Assembly (NCBI GenBank): GCA_949130495.1
Contig: OX422215.1
Location: forward strand, 524,701,755 to 524,765,754
Source: Sambucus nigra
Lineage: Eukaryota; Streptophyta; Magnoliopsida; Dipsacales; Adoxaceae
Length of the DNA stretch: 64,000 nucleotides
Direction of reading: 5' to 3'
This document shows, one piece after another, positions 48,043 to 60,275 of the stretch (positions within the stretch are counted from its first letter, which is position 1; each line of letters starts with the position of its first letter). The position numbers and the translations under genes are program-made. The notes under the pieces are model-generated. The model had not been told where the DNA came from and ran no database searches. It saw only the letters and a list, made by a program, of their open reading frames with translations.

Positions 48043-48636
48043 TGTTGATGTAAAAAATTAGATCACTCTAATTATTCAATCACAGATAAATAAATGAGAC
48101 AAAGAATTTTAAAGTGGTTCAACCTTATAAGAATGGCCTACGTCCACTGTTGTATTATTGCTGAGTGTTTGGGAATTCTCGATTACAAGTTATATCAAGA
48201 AATTCTGGTCCGGGGATCAGATCTCAATCCTCTCTACAATGAGGATTGTACAATGTATTTATAGCCCTGGGGCTGTAATGTGAAAGAGTGATACATTAAA
48301 TGATGTACATATGAAAGGGTAACACATTTAATGCCCTTTATGCGTGTGCGTCTGAATGATAAGCATTTAATGAATCAGTTGAACTGTTGGTTATCCCGCT
48401 ATTAATGCTTTGTTCGAGATGCAGCTCGGACCGCCTGAGTTGCTTGGACCGCCTAAGCTTCTCGGTACTCAAGAGTTTCTCGGAGAGGCATTGTTCCTCG
48501 GGGAACTAATCTTCCTCGTTGTAGTCTTATTCCTCGAAGCGCGTGGGTTCCTCGGAAGTGTTTGTTGTTGCCATGTAGATAGCCACGTGTCTTCATCTGA
48601 TTGGTCCATGTCAGCAGATTAAATTTGGTATCAACA
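48043..48636 (-). repeat. E4 5' LTR
   Basis: 594 bp, the second copy, with one 36-bp TTCCTCGG-type unit fewer. As the upstream LTR it should carry the promoter for the genomic RNA. Confidence 0.93.
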
Positions 48637-48641
48637 ATGAT

Positions 48642-49800
48642 GAAGAGCTTAATTAGAGTGATGGAAAAGAGGGGGAAATGAAATACTAAAGGGACAAAAA
48701 AGGAAAAAAAATATCTTTTATTCTCAACCCTTGGATTCTTGCCTTATTGGCTTCGATCTGAACCGTGAAGTGTCTTCAAAACTTATGAATAGTGAAAACA
48801 CCACTGCTCCTTGTTATATATATATATATATATTATTGCACGTAAAGAAGATAAGTTTAGAGATTATACCCTAACGAAGATAAAAAAGCCTAACAAGCGA
48901 ATGAAAAGCTCTAACAACCTTGAATGATCCAAAATAGAAAGCTAGAGAAAGGCTTCTAAGTACCAAAACCAGAAATCTTAAAAAAAACTCAACCCCAAAG
49001 GAAAAAATACTTTCAAAAGTACCAAACCCATAAAATAAAAATTCTCGAACTCCCAAACTGTCAAATTAGATCTAAGCACACAAACTCACAAATATGATAT
49101 GAAGAACAATTGGGTGTTTATATAAAGGGGATTAAGATAAATCTCTCAAAAGATAATCGTTTGAAGTGTTTTTAAAGAGATAAAGTTCTAGGATATTTTT
49201 GACAAAATTTGGTTTCCATTTACAAATAATATCGATACTAAAAATCTCAGCCCAAGCTTTCTATGTATAGAGGTTGAAGAAATGCCCGAGGCATTATTGT
49301 AATTCCTCAACATATAAAGGCATAAGAGTAAAAAGCCAAGGTATTCAAAGGGTAAGATTAGTAACAAACAAAAGAGAGTTCGGTGAGGGCATACGTGTCT
49401 TTAATTAACCCATTGTGGATGACAAAAGGGTAATAGGACCCCAGACAACCATTAGTTGATGATAGATGTGCCCAAGGCTCACGCGTGATCAAATCGCATG
49501 GGCCACACCTTGCATTCTCAATGATCTAAACCAAGTCACCTGAATCGACAACAAAACGACCCATAAAACACCAAAACGTTGTTGTGTTTACTCTTAGCTG
49601 AATTTTAATTAAGAAATAATATAAAATTTAAATTGTTTCTTTTTAGATGTTTAATTTAATAATTTAAAATTCCAGAAAAATCATAAAAATGTGAAAATTA
49701 ATTCAAAAATTTTGGAAAATTATAAAATTATAAAATATATAATATAAAAAATATTTCGGTATAAAGTACATATATAATGTATTAATACAAAAATAAAGGA
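48642..49800. other. Non-coding stretch right of E4
   Basis: AT-rich sequence with a TA microsatellite near 48812-48832 and A/T-rich tracts (49610-49800). The small minus-strand open frame at 48871-49056 has low-complexity Phe/Leu-rich composition and is probably chance. No gene is recognised. Confidence 0.5.
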
Positions 49801-49829
49801 TATATTAATCAAAATTCAATTTAAGGTTT

Positions 49830-50160
49830 TAAAATTTCGACATTTGAAAACAAGCATTCTCTTCCCGTTGGAGGCGTGCGACGTCCTTCTGTTGATGAAA
49901 TAATTGTTCATAAGCATCTACAAGCCGTGAGATATGGGTGGATCTTGATTGTTCATTACTTTCCACAGTTTGTTCCTCCTAAGGACGATAACACAAGTTT
50001 GGAGTGTTACGATTCATATTTTGGTGGACCTCAGACCTGACTCAAGGTGGTGGAGGCCCGTTTTCATCGTTTAGATGGTCGCCATTAGACGATATACATG
50101 GGCTATGTGAGTGAAACATATTTTCTCGTTGGATTTTCTTAGTTGACAAAAGAAAATTGA
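49830..50160 (-). pseudogene. N-terminal gag fragment of another Tat-like element
   Basis: Minus-strand sequence just inside a primer site and LTR. It encodes a coherent stretch (RLVDAYEQLFHQQKDVARL and on to QREENACF, about 49835-49950), like the coiled N-terminus of Tat-type Gag. The frame nearer the primer site is broken. The rest of the element is missing to the left, replaced by AT-rich DNA. Confidence 0.55.
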
Positions 50161-50179
50161 TTCCCATAGACGACGCCAA
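50161..50179 (-). promoter_or_regulatory. Primer-binding site of the truncated Tat-like element
   Basis: The minus strand reads TTGGCGTCGTCTATGGGAA, one base inside the LTR start, almost identical to the E2 site. Confidence 0.7.
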
Positions 50180-50180
50180 T

Positions 50181-50813
50181 TGTAGGTGGTAAAAACCTAC
50201 TAAGGCTAATTCAATGCAATTAAGCTGAGCATAAAATGAAATCAGAATAACACAACACAATATATACGTGGTTCGATAATGAGCCTATGTCCACAAAATC
50301 TCTCTCTCTTTTTATTGATAAACTTTTGATAACAAATATTACATCCACCTTTTCCAGATGTGTGAATTACATTTCTAGAGAACATAAAGAAAATGAGTCG
50401 TATGGGACCTTATGACCTTAGATTTTTGTTATGAATTATTTGAGCGGATCCAACCCTGAGATTTCTACTGATTGATTTCCCTAGCTATGATCAGTTATCA
50501 AACTGGATCGACACGTGTCAGATGTTTCTATTAGGTTCGAATGTCTAGCTCATTTGCCATTTATGTCTCCATCGAATAACTGAAAAACCTCTATGAGGTG
50601 ATCATGGTTATTCAAGCTGATTTAATTAAAGAAGTAACACATGTGAGTTTTTTTGCATATTGAGGGCTTAAAGCGGTTTTGTGTTTGCATAAGATGTGGA
50701 TTTTGGAACATCATAGAAATGGTATGAAAGTGGTGTAATGCGACGTGTTCAAATTAAAGTGAAAATGATATGAAGTGAAAAATGATCCATGAGTTACATT
50801 TTAACTACCTACA
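50181..50813 (-). repeat. LTR of the truncated Tat-like element
   Basis: A 633-bp candidate LTR, from TGTAGGTGGT to ACTACCTACA, with short inverted ends. It is adjacent to the primer site and gag start, so it is the 5' LTR. No second LTR is in the window and no target duplication can be tested. The right end is placed by the TG...CA rule and inverted ends. Confidence 0.55.
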
Positions 50814-51577
50814 AAGCTAATAACTCACTATTGGATTGACAACAACCCTTTTTAGTGCCTTGACAACCTCAAATTGGTTCTTCTCAGGAGCAACCCATCA
50901 GGAAAATCGATAAACTATCAATAATTCAACCCTAACATCTCTACACCTTTTATGACCATCTCATCAATTTACCCTCTCGAATTTCAGCAGGGAAAAAGAA
51001 GTTTGAACTTTAAACAAACATATATTGACTTAAGACATTCTCATTTGGTATAGTGGTCCGATTAAAGTAAAGATAACAATTTATGAGAAAATGAAGCGAA
51101 GGGGGATGCCATTAGATAATGTGCATTGAATGAGAGAGAAAGAAAAGAGTAGTGAAAGACAAGTTAATAATTATTTATTTTTGAAGGGACCTATATGTCC
51201 AAATGCGACATTCTGTTTAAGATACCTTTATAAATAGCATAGATCTAGAAACATGGCTCTTATTTTGAAATAGCTAAAAAAGGATTACACTTATCAAAAT
51301 TTGAGAGAAGGTTGTCCATATATCAACACATTGAGTTAAATTGGTTAATTAATTATGTATAAATAGACCAAGCAATCTTGTTTGGGCTAAACAAGAGGGA
51401 CAAACTAAGGTGTTGTTTGTTTTTACCTCTTAAGTCTGAATCTGAACCATTCAGACTTAAGAGGTATAAAAAAGTGTTTATTTTTTTAAATGATTAAGAG
51501 GCTAACGATCATACTTGACTCTTAATGATTAAAATATAGAATTATCTAAAGCCTTCAGATCTCAAATTCAGATAAAA
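50814..51577. other. Non-coding stretch with a strong palindrome
   Basis: No gene. From about 51411 it looks like the start of a hAT-type MITE (GGTGTTGTTTGTTTTTACC) that is cut by the Helitron at 51578. Confidence 0.45.
51424..51466. repeat. Perfect 18-bp inverted repeat
   Basis: TACCTCTTAAGTCTGAAT (51424-51441) and its exact complement (51449-51466), separated by 7 bases. It can form a stable hairpin and is probably the palindromic subterminal part of a MITE. Confidence 0.9.
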
Positions 51578-52623
51578 CTAGGTGTAAACCCGCGCGATGC
51601 GCGAGCGATTTCGTTAAAAATATCGATAAATGGCAAACAATGTATTATAAAAAAAAGTGTTATATGAGGTTGATTATACTACATTGAGAAATGAGAAATA
51701 AGATATATAATTAAAGAGGATGAAATTTCAAATTAAAAAGTTTTGTAATGTTAATTATAGAGTGATAATATAGTTGATACCCCTAATCTCAAAAAACCCA
51801 TATTTTCATTATACCCGAGAAGGGGAAAAAAACTTCTAAATGCATCAGATCTTACAAATATTCAAATCATATTATCATGAGAGAGAATGATAAGATAGAG
51901 ACAAACCAAATTTAGCGTATACAGAAAAAATAATTTTTTTTTAAATAATAAAAAAGAAAAAAAATCCAGAAATAAAAAATCTAAACATGATTAAAAAAGC
52001 ATAAAAATAATTTTGATAAAAGATTTTTAGAAAAAAAAAATGTTTTCATCCTAAAAAAAATATTTTCTAGCAGAATAAAAATGATTTATAGAAAAAAAAA
52101 CTTTATCCAAAAAACCTGTTTTTTAATATATAAAAAACTATCATCAAATCTCTTAGAAAAAATAAAAAATCTTTATCCAATAATTTAAAAATACAAATCT
52201 GAAAATTTGGATTAAAAAAAACATCAATCTATAACATGTGCAAGAGGGTGTATCTTTACTTTGGTAAAGGCTTAAAGAAATACCATATTACGTGTTTTTT
52301 AATTGGGCTTTCAAAAATCAAAGGGTTAAAGAAATAGCATATTACCTGAGTACATGGGGATATTGCTTCTTGACAGTATATATATAAAATAGCCACGATT
52401 GGGTTCATAGTTTGGTAGAAGCTAACATCAAAATGTGTAGGGGAGCCCATTCATTTTCTCAAATGCTCGTAGACCTATTCAAGTCTTATTCTAATGAAAA
52501 GGTTTTAGGCTTTGCTAATACCAATAAACCAACGCTAGGGCTTCCTGACTTTTGGTTATCCAAAATAAAATATTGTCTTTTGATTGCCCATAAGCATATA
52601 TAGATAGAGAATAGAGATAGAGA
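51578..52623 (-). mobile_element. H1: Helitron-like element
   Basis: On the minus strand it begins TCTCTATCTC after a host A (52624) and ends with a GC-rich hairpin (CGCGCATCGCGCG core, about 51589-51606), ten bases, then CTAG before a host T (51577). TC start, hairpin and CTRR end with A/T target are the Helitron hallmarks. It is 1046 bp, very A-rich, with no Rep/helicase, so non-autonomous. Confidence 0.7.
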
Positions 52624-52685
52624 TGCCACATGGATAGGCTTAGAAGAAGCTGTCATTAAATGCTTGTTTAGCATTTTATAGTATA
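52624..52685. repeat. Spacer copy 1 between Helitrons H1 and H2
   Basis: 62 bp starting TGCCACATGGATA and ending GCATTTTATAGTATA. A near copy lies at 54132-54195 in the same position between the next two elements. Confidence 0.75.
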
Positions 52686-54131
<1,446 letters not shown>

Positions 54132-54195
54132 TGTGCCACGTGGATAACTTTAGAAGACCCCATCATTAAATGCTTGTTTTGCATTTTATAGTATA
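54132..54195. repeat. Spacer copy 2 between Helitrons H2 and H3
   Basis: 64 bp, TGTGCCACGTGGATA to GCATTTTATAGTATA, closely matching the spacer at 52624-52685. Confidence 0.75.
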
Positions 54196-54839
54196 CTAGT
54201 TTTTAGCCCCGCGCGATGCGCGGGTGCTTTAAAGTTCTTGTTATACAATGCAATGAAAAAACACATATAAAAATAGAGGTAAAATACATGACGTTAAAAG
54301 ACCTATAGTTTTTAATTTCATTTCTTTGCAGAAATTGTGATTTAAAAGGTTGTTCTATAAATATAAATATATTCAAGTAAAAGATGTTTTTATAAAGTAA
54401 TGTTAACATTCAAAATCTAATATAAATTGTATATTTTTTTATAAAAAATATTTTTTTGAGTCATATATGAAAAATTGTTTATTATAAAATGTTTTTTTAT
54501 GTATAACTCAGAATAATAATTTTTATATATGTATAACTCAAAATAATAATTTTTATAATAAAATGTATAATTTTCTTAAATAGTCTATAAAATTTGCACG
54601 TTAACATTACTTTATAAAAACAGTTTTTTTCTTGAAAAGATTATAATTATATTTATAAGAACAACCTTTTAAAACATAATTTATGTAAAGAAAAGAAGTT
54701 AGAAACTCTTTTATATATAATAAAATAATTTATACTTATCTTTTATAAAATTAACTTTTGTAAAAAAATATTTTTATAGATAAAAGAGCTAAAACTATAA
54801 TTTTTATATGACCCCCCCTGCCTTTTAAAATCATCTAGT

Positions 54840-55130
54840 TCCACTAACAAAGAGGGAAATATGAACCTGTGGAGCAGCTATAGGGGCAGTTTCCCTCATG
54901 TCAAATTCCTCGGTTTTTAATTTTTTTGACGTTCGAATGACCATTAAACCCGCCCCCACTATTCCGATAGCCTTTGAATTTACAACGCCAAGGCACAAAG
55001 TGGTTGCCAAAGTAGCATCAACCGCATTCCCGTGTTGTCTAAGCATCGACACGCCTAATTCAGAGCAACCACCCTCATCGTCATCAACAACTGCTTCATC
55101 GTAAACAACATTATCGTCATCTCCAATTTG
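54840..55130 (-). pseudogene. Gamma-glutamyltransferase gene fragment carried by Helitron H3
   Basis: Minus-strand frame reads GGCSELGVSMLRQHGNAVDA, TTLCLGVVNSKAIGIVGAG, then EEFDMRETAPIAAPQ. This corresponds to the N-terminal region of plant gamma-glutamyltransferase, the enzyme that removes glutamate from glutathione and its conjugates; the NAVDA and DMRETAP blocks are typical. A splice-like CAG|GT follows APQ near 54866. Only about 80 residues are present, without the catalytic Thr region, so it cannot be active. Upstream, an AG-bounded segment (VVKVAYEGKLDLHAVRSD, about 55150-55205) may come from another exon or gene. Lying within a Helitron, it is best seen as a captured fragment. Confidence 0.7.
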
Positions 55131-55139
55131 AAATCCCTC

Positions 55140-57300
55140 ATTATACTATTTGTCACTTCTCACCGCGTGAAGATCTAATTTGCCTTCGTATGCAACTTTA
55201 ACAACTGAAAATGCAAACAATATGCCCAATTTCAAAATATGAAAATAAAAAGCTGAAGATGAAATGAATATGTATGTGTGTGTGTATACACACAGATATA
55301 TATAAAAAATAAATAAAAACAAAATTAGAAATCAAAACGCACCCCCTGTTTGGGTTTTTGGCCATCGGACATGGCCATGGCCATGTCAGGTGGTCGGAGC
55401 TTCAATATATATATATATAACAGAAGGTCAAAGCTCATTAATGGTAGCTAGAGATAGAAGAAGAAATAAAAAATGAAATAGCGAGAGGAAAAGAAAAGAC
55501 CATTCCGGCTGGCAGTGGAGGAGAAGAGAGAGAGTCGACAATGGTTTCGTTAGGGGGAAAAAGGAAGAGGGAGAGACAATGAGGTAAGGATTTTGCAGAG
55601 ATTGTTGAGTGTTCATGATTTTTTTGTAGAGGAGCAGAGGCTTAAGAGTGGTTTCTTGGATTTTTGGGTATAAGAGCAGGGGTGAGGAACGGATACAGAG
55701 AATGGAAATGAAGAGTCGGAGTCGTGTGAGGAAAAAAAGAATGGTTTTGTAAAAGGAGAAGAAGTTGAGTAGACATGGACGGATCTTGTAAATCAACATT
55801 AAATGCAACACAGGTGTCAAATTCTTTCTTATTAATAGTTATTTTGGAAGCATCAACAGACGATTTGGAAGATGGTGCCTCTTTATAGATTTTTGGAAAC
55901 CGTGGAATGCATATATTAATTGAGGTGTACACGTGAAGTTGGATAGAAAAACTTTAATGCATTAAATACGCAGTACACATGGAGCTATATAGAAAAGCTA
56001 TGTGTCAATTCTCTCTAAAGAGACACCAAAATTATATTATGTTATTAGATCTCCACACCCTTGTAATTAATTAAACTCCAACCAACCATATTTCTAAGGA
56101 CAGTGTGTGTTACATTATAATCCAATCTCCATAATAATTAAAACTTACCTATAAGCCATGTATTTTTGAGAAATTGTAACTTTGGTCATAAAAAGCTTGT
56201 TTATCAACCGGTTCTATTGTACAAAAAAAGGTGATTGCAATCAATCAAACTCCAAAAGTATCCTTCAGAGAACACGCTGTATGGATATGAGAGAGGTATG
56301 AAAAAAAAAACATTGTTGTTTATTGATGTTGTCGAAGTTAATGGGGTGTTTTAAAAGACGGCTACAAAAGTCTTTTTGTTATTTTCTTTTCCAGATGAAG
56401 GAAATGAATTATTGGGGGCTCTTTAAAGATGTACAGGGTCTGTATAAAAACACTCGTAAATAGTTGAGTTTTTTTCACTCAAGAACCAACACACCCACTG
56501 AGTTGCGTGTATTTTATTTACCAAAATCTCTGTCATCACATAATATCGTATGAGTTTGGCCCACAACAAATCATTTTGGACTACACTACTTACCCAATAA
56601 AAAGATCATAACACAACAGTTTGCACTTTCAATTGGATGGGATATTGGAGTACAACAGAAAAGAAGTAATACCACATAAGAAAGACAATCCATGTGGGTG
56701 AAATAATTGAAAAATGAAAGAAAATGTAATTAGAAGCAGCTTCCATATGTCTCTCTTACATGGGAACACTTCACGTGTCGCTCAAAACATTTAAAACCAA
56801 AATAGCTAATCACATCACCTGCATCTTTCTTTAATGATAATCTCAACTAATCTACTGTCAGCTTTTCATAACTCAACCAACAAAAAAAAATAAATCTTCA
56901 CACTATCTATATTGGAATTTACATTTACCACAATGTGTATCCTTGTACAACATAAACACTATCTTTAGGCCTACATTTATCACATTCCTCAACATTGCTG
57001 CTCCGATGAATCCTTTTGGCGTTTCATGTACTGCATGTGTTGGGTCATGTTGCCACCGATCGAAGCGTTGCCTGATTGTTCTTGAAAAAAGCTTTACATT
57101 GAGGCGTGATGAATGGAAACAGACGCTTGCACAAACCTCTTATATAGGTATATGAAGTAATTGGCAATGAGGTGTTCAAGAATGAATTGATGACATGAAG
57201 CATCAGATACACTGTTTTTAAATTCATTGGGCGTGGAGAGAGAGAAAAATAAAGGTGGTGGCAAAACTATACTCAAAATACAAAGAACCATTCCAACTTA
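55140..57300. other. Rest of H3: AT-rich, no further gene recognised
   Basis: Minus-strand open frames at 55428-55932 are Leu/Ser/Phe-rich and resemble nothing known to me. The remainder is non-coding with scattered microsatellites. G-box-like GCCACGTGGC lies at 57309-57318. Confidence 0.45.
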
Positions 57301-57439
57301 ATTGTGATGCCACGTGGCAGATTCTCTAAAGAGACACCAAAATTATATTATGTTATTAGATAGAGATAACAAATTCAACTTAAATGAGTATAAGGGGGTG
57401 CCTATGTCCCGATCCATTAAGGTGTCCATGACCCATTAC

Positions 57440-57636
57440 CAAACGAGCCAAGTCCACTTGGGCCGGGGTGAACTAATAGGGCCATAACCCCACGGCCTCC
57501 CCACATTCCAAGTCTCCAACGATGCAACGAATTCCGCTCTCGTCGCCATTGGCTTAACTTCTTTTTACTTCACTCTTAACATTCTCAACTTCAATTTCTC
57601 TCCGGACTGGATAGATCATTTCATTCAACAACACTA
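57440..57636 (+). promoter_or_regulatory. Possible host gene promoter and 5' UTR
   Basis: This stretch is less AT-rich than its surroundings. It has a TGGGCC site-II-like element (57459-57464) and a C/T-rich leader before an ATG at 57637. Such features are common in promoters of plant housekeeping genes. No TATA box is evident. The evidence is circumstantial. Confidence 0.35.
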
Positions 57637-57665
57637 ATGATGTCCCAGGGTTCATCTATTCTCCA
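57637..57665 (+). CDS. Possible first coding exon, product unknown
   Basis: ATGATGTCCCAGGGTTCATC and nine further bases encode MMSQGSSIL before a consensus donor (CA|GTAAGTTT at 57666). The AATG context and donor make a credible short first exon, but I found no second exon in the next 2.5 kb, which are filled with transposon relics. It could be a decayed gene start or chance. Confidence 0.3.
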
Positions 57666-58600
57666 GTAAGTTTCCCCCTCTCGCTAAAGCTTATGTTCTC
57701 CTCAATTTATTACGATCATCAATGTTTAGTTTCGGCGACAATGTGTACGAAACAAGGGTTTAAATTGGAGTTCGAACAACGAAATTCGTGCATTTGGTGT
57801 ATATTAGTCGTTTTGGTTGGTGATAACACATTAAATTCACTCACACTCATAAATACATAAATTTATACGTGTCCTATAATGATTTGTTGTTTATGCACTG
57901 CGCATAAATTCCTAGTTTATCCGCGCACACACACATACAATTGCACATTCATAAGTAAACGAGCAATGCTTTCTTCAGAAAGAATATTTCATATTGATAT
58001 TGATTGGTTAAGTGACTTATCATATCACCTGTTTGAAACAAGTTTCGTCTCTGCGTGTGTATATATTTGTGGTAAGAATAGCATTTTCATTGTAAATAGG
58101 TGATTCTCACCGTCGAGTATTGTGATTCCTCCTCTAAATGCACTATTTTGAATCTATATTACCACTTGAATAGAGTCATATTCAACCCCAATTTGCTACG
58201 AAACAAACAGGGTCTTCATTCTTTTTCTCCCTAATAACCAGAACCTTACTTCACACTATCAGATATTTTATTAGGGGTAATCTAGTGGAATACAGTATGC
58301 TCTCGGAAGTTAATTCCCCCACCCTACGCACTTTTTGTGCTTTCCTAAATGAGTGGTTTGAGCAATAAATGCTTTATACGTATATGTGTATATATCTTCT
58401 TTATTGTTTGTTAATTTCGAGTTAACTGAAAGGGGAGACAATAACCTTACCTAAAGATCAAAATAAATCATTTACGTCGTCCAAACAAAGTGAGGCCGAA
58501 AACCAACAACTTTCACAACTCCCTTGACTAATCTAGTCAACAATTCAAAATTCTCGAAATTTTTATCTCTACTAGTAATCACTCCCTACTTGGCTGAAAT
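57666..58600. other. Non-coding stretch (possible intron)
   Basis: AT-rich, T-rich on the plus strand, with no recognisable repeats or genes. It would be intron if the exon at 57637 is real. Confidence 0.4.
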
Positions 58601-58739
58601 ATACGCGAGGGAGTCTCTCTCCCCCTCTCTCTCTCTATATGTATGAACCACCATCAAGTTCAGCCCCAGAAATATTTTCCCAGTTCAACCCCAGAAATCT
58701 TTTGATTCTTAACACGAGGTTGCATAATTTCTAAGGATG

Positions 58740-59287
58740 AGGGTGCCTGTCATTCAATATATCAACCAAAACCTTTGAGTCAGCTTCTATAACAAGGCTC
58801 TTTAAGTTGTGTCTAATTGCAGACACAACACCACTGTATAATGCAAGAGTTTTAGCCAAATACTAGTGCCCTTAACCATAAAATTTAGAAAATTCAACAA
58901 TTTTTTTTTCCAGCTTCAGCTCAGATTATGCCACTGGGCACATGTACCAGGGCTACCTTTGGCATAACCATTGCTATTCAGCTTATATGAACCCAACAGT
59001 AGTTTATTCCATGTCGTAATTACCATTTTAGCCTTTTCAAGTTTAAAATAGAAAAAAAGTTGCATCTCTCTCCACTTCAGCAACTGAGTTTCCATCAATA
59101 TCTTATATACTGCCTTAAACATCCGAAATAAACTTTCTATCTGCCATGAGAACAAAATCAAATCTACTATTTTTTTTGATAAATATAGAATTAAATCTAC
59201 TCTTATTTCTCGCAATCCATAAGATCTTTCAAATGAGGCTAATATTGTATATGAAGTTCTGGGAAAATATGTTATAAAATATTGCAT
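58740..59287 (-). pseudogene. RNase H-like (RVT_3-type) domain relic
   Basis: Minus-strand reading gives WNKLLLGSYKLNSNGYAKGS and PGTCAQ, then after frame breaks LALYSGVVSAIRHNLKSLVI and EADSKVLVDILND. This is the order of the plant non-LTR-type RNase H fold (W-x-PP-x-G-x-KLN-x-DG ... EGDS). The first catalytic Asp position reads Asn-Ser-Asn and the Gly-rich turn is disrupted. Stops and shifts exclude function. It is probably the end of a LINE-like element or a host gene piece derived from one. Confidence 0.6.
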
Positions 59288-59394
59288 ATTTCAAAGTTCT
59301 TGACGTATATATGATATTGCCTGTGCATATATGTGATATTTTGAAAAATGTGTTGGAGAAGCTTATCACTTAAGGCATCAAGCCTTTTATTAGG

Positions 59395-60075
59395 TTTTTT
59401 TTTTTGGACTTGGGGTATGGAAACCTTATTTGGTTGTGGGAAGACACTTGGAAGGGAAATCCTCTTTTCTAGCCCCTTTCCCTCGGTTATATGGTCCCTC
59501 TTTTGAATAAAACTAACTCCATTGCTTCTTTAGCTTTTTTGGATTCTAATTCTCTTGTATCTTGGATTTTATTTCTTTGAAATCATATAGTTCATCTCTT
59601 TGCCGGTCTCATTGTATCTGTATATTATCTTCCGGGGGTGAGGGACAAGGAAGTGGAGGTTGGATAATTTGTGGATTTTCGTGTAAGTCTTATTTCCCAT
59701 TCTTAAGAGTTGATCCTTTCGTCACTTTCTTCGCACCTTCAAAAGTAAACGGGCATCTAAAATTACTTCAAAAATTAAGATGTTCACTTAGTTTGGAGCG
59801 CATGAGAAATTCAATACTTGTGACATGCTCCAAAGGATAAGACCTTTCACAGGTACTAGTTGCTAATACATGTGCACGAGTTTGAGTCTTGATTCTTCAC
59901 GTGCCAGTTACATCTTCTGGATCGTTGCTACTTTTATCTCCTTATGTACCCTGGTGCTCTGTTTTTTCTCCATTCTCTTTATTTTATATATTTTTGGGTT
60001 AGCTGGCCCTCCCTCTCTTTTACTTTATTCTCATTAATGAAATGATACGTCCCGATTGACAAAAGGATAGAGTTG
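59395..60075 (+). pseudogene. LINE 3'-region relic
   Basis: Plus-strand pieces LIWLWEDTWKGNPLF and PFPRLYGPSFE match the zinc-finger region near the end of plant LINE reverse transcriptases. A KWRLDNLWIF piece (near 59650) follows, and the tail CTCATTAATGAAATGATACG near 60030 resembles a LINE 3' end. Frames are broken. The minus-strand RNase H relic to its left is oppositely oriented and belongs to another copy. Confidence 0.55.
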
Positions 60076-60275
60076 GAGTCCTAATGACAAGACTGGATGC
60101 CAATAAAGTAGTAAAACTTAGATTGCAGAGTGATTTAATGGTTTAGAGGGACAAGATATTTGTGGCCCCTTTTATTTATCTATCTACAATTGTGGGAGAG
60201 AGTGCCTGTTGGCATGCCTATGAAATGGCTATTATGTCCTCATCAATTTAATTAGTTATAGTAATAGTTTAATAA

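Larger units (their letters stand above)
35676..48636 (-). mobile_element. E4: full-length Tat-lineage retrotransposon with opposite-strand gene
   Basis: A 13-kb Ty3/gypsy element bounded by LTRs that start TGTTGATG and end TATCAACA, with target duplication ATGAT (35671-35675 and 48637-48641). On the minus strand it carries a primer site, gag, protease, RT-RNase H, a second RNase H, integrase, tandem repeats and a purine tract. A second RNase H between RT and integrase is typical of the Tat branch. Between pol and the 3' LTR a large gene runs on the plus strand. The LTRs differ by about eight substitutions in 594 shared positions by eye, plus one 36-bp length difference. The coding frames hold many nonsense codons. 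Confidence 0.93.
54196..57366 (-). mobile_element. H3: Helitron-like element with captured gene fragment
   Basis: The 3' end (left) is hairpin CCCGCGCATCGCGCGGGG, then CTAAAAACTAG before a host T. The 5' end is placed at 57366 (TCTCTATCTAATAACATAAT after a host A). A second 5'-end-like sequence (TCTAATAACATAATATAATT) lies at 56049, so this may be a 1.85-kb element followed by a partial second copy. It carries a gamma-glutamyltransferase fragment but no Rep/helicase. Confidence 0.6.
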
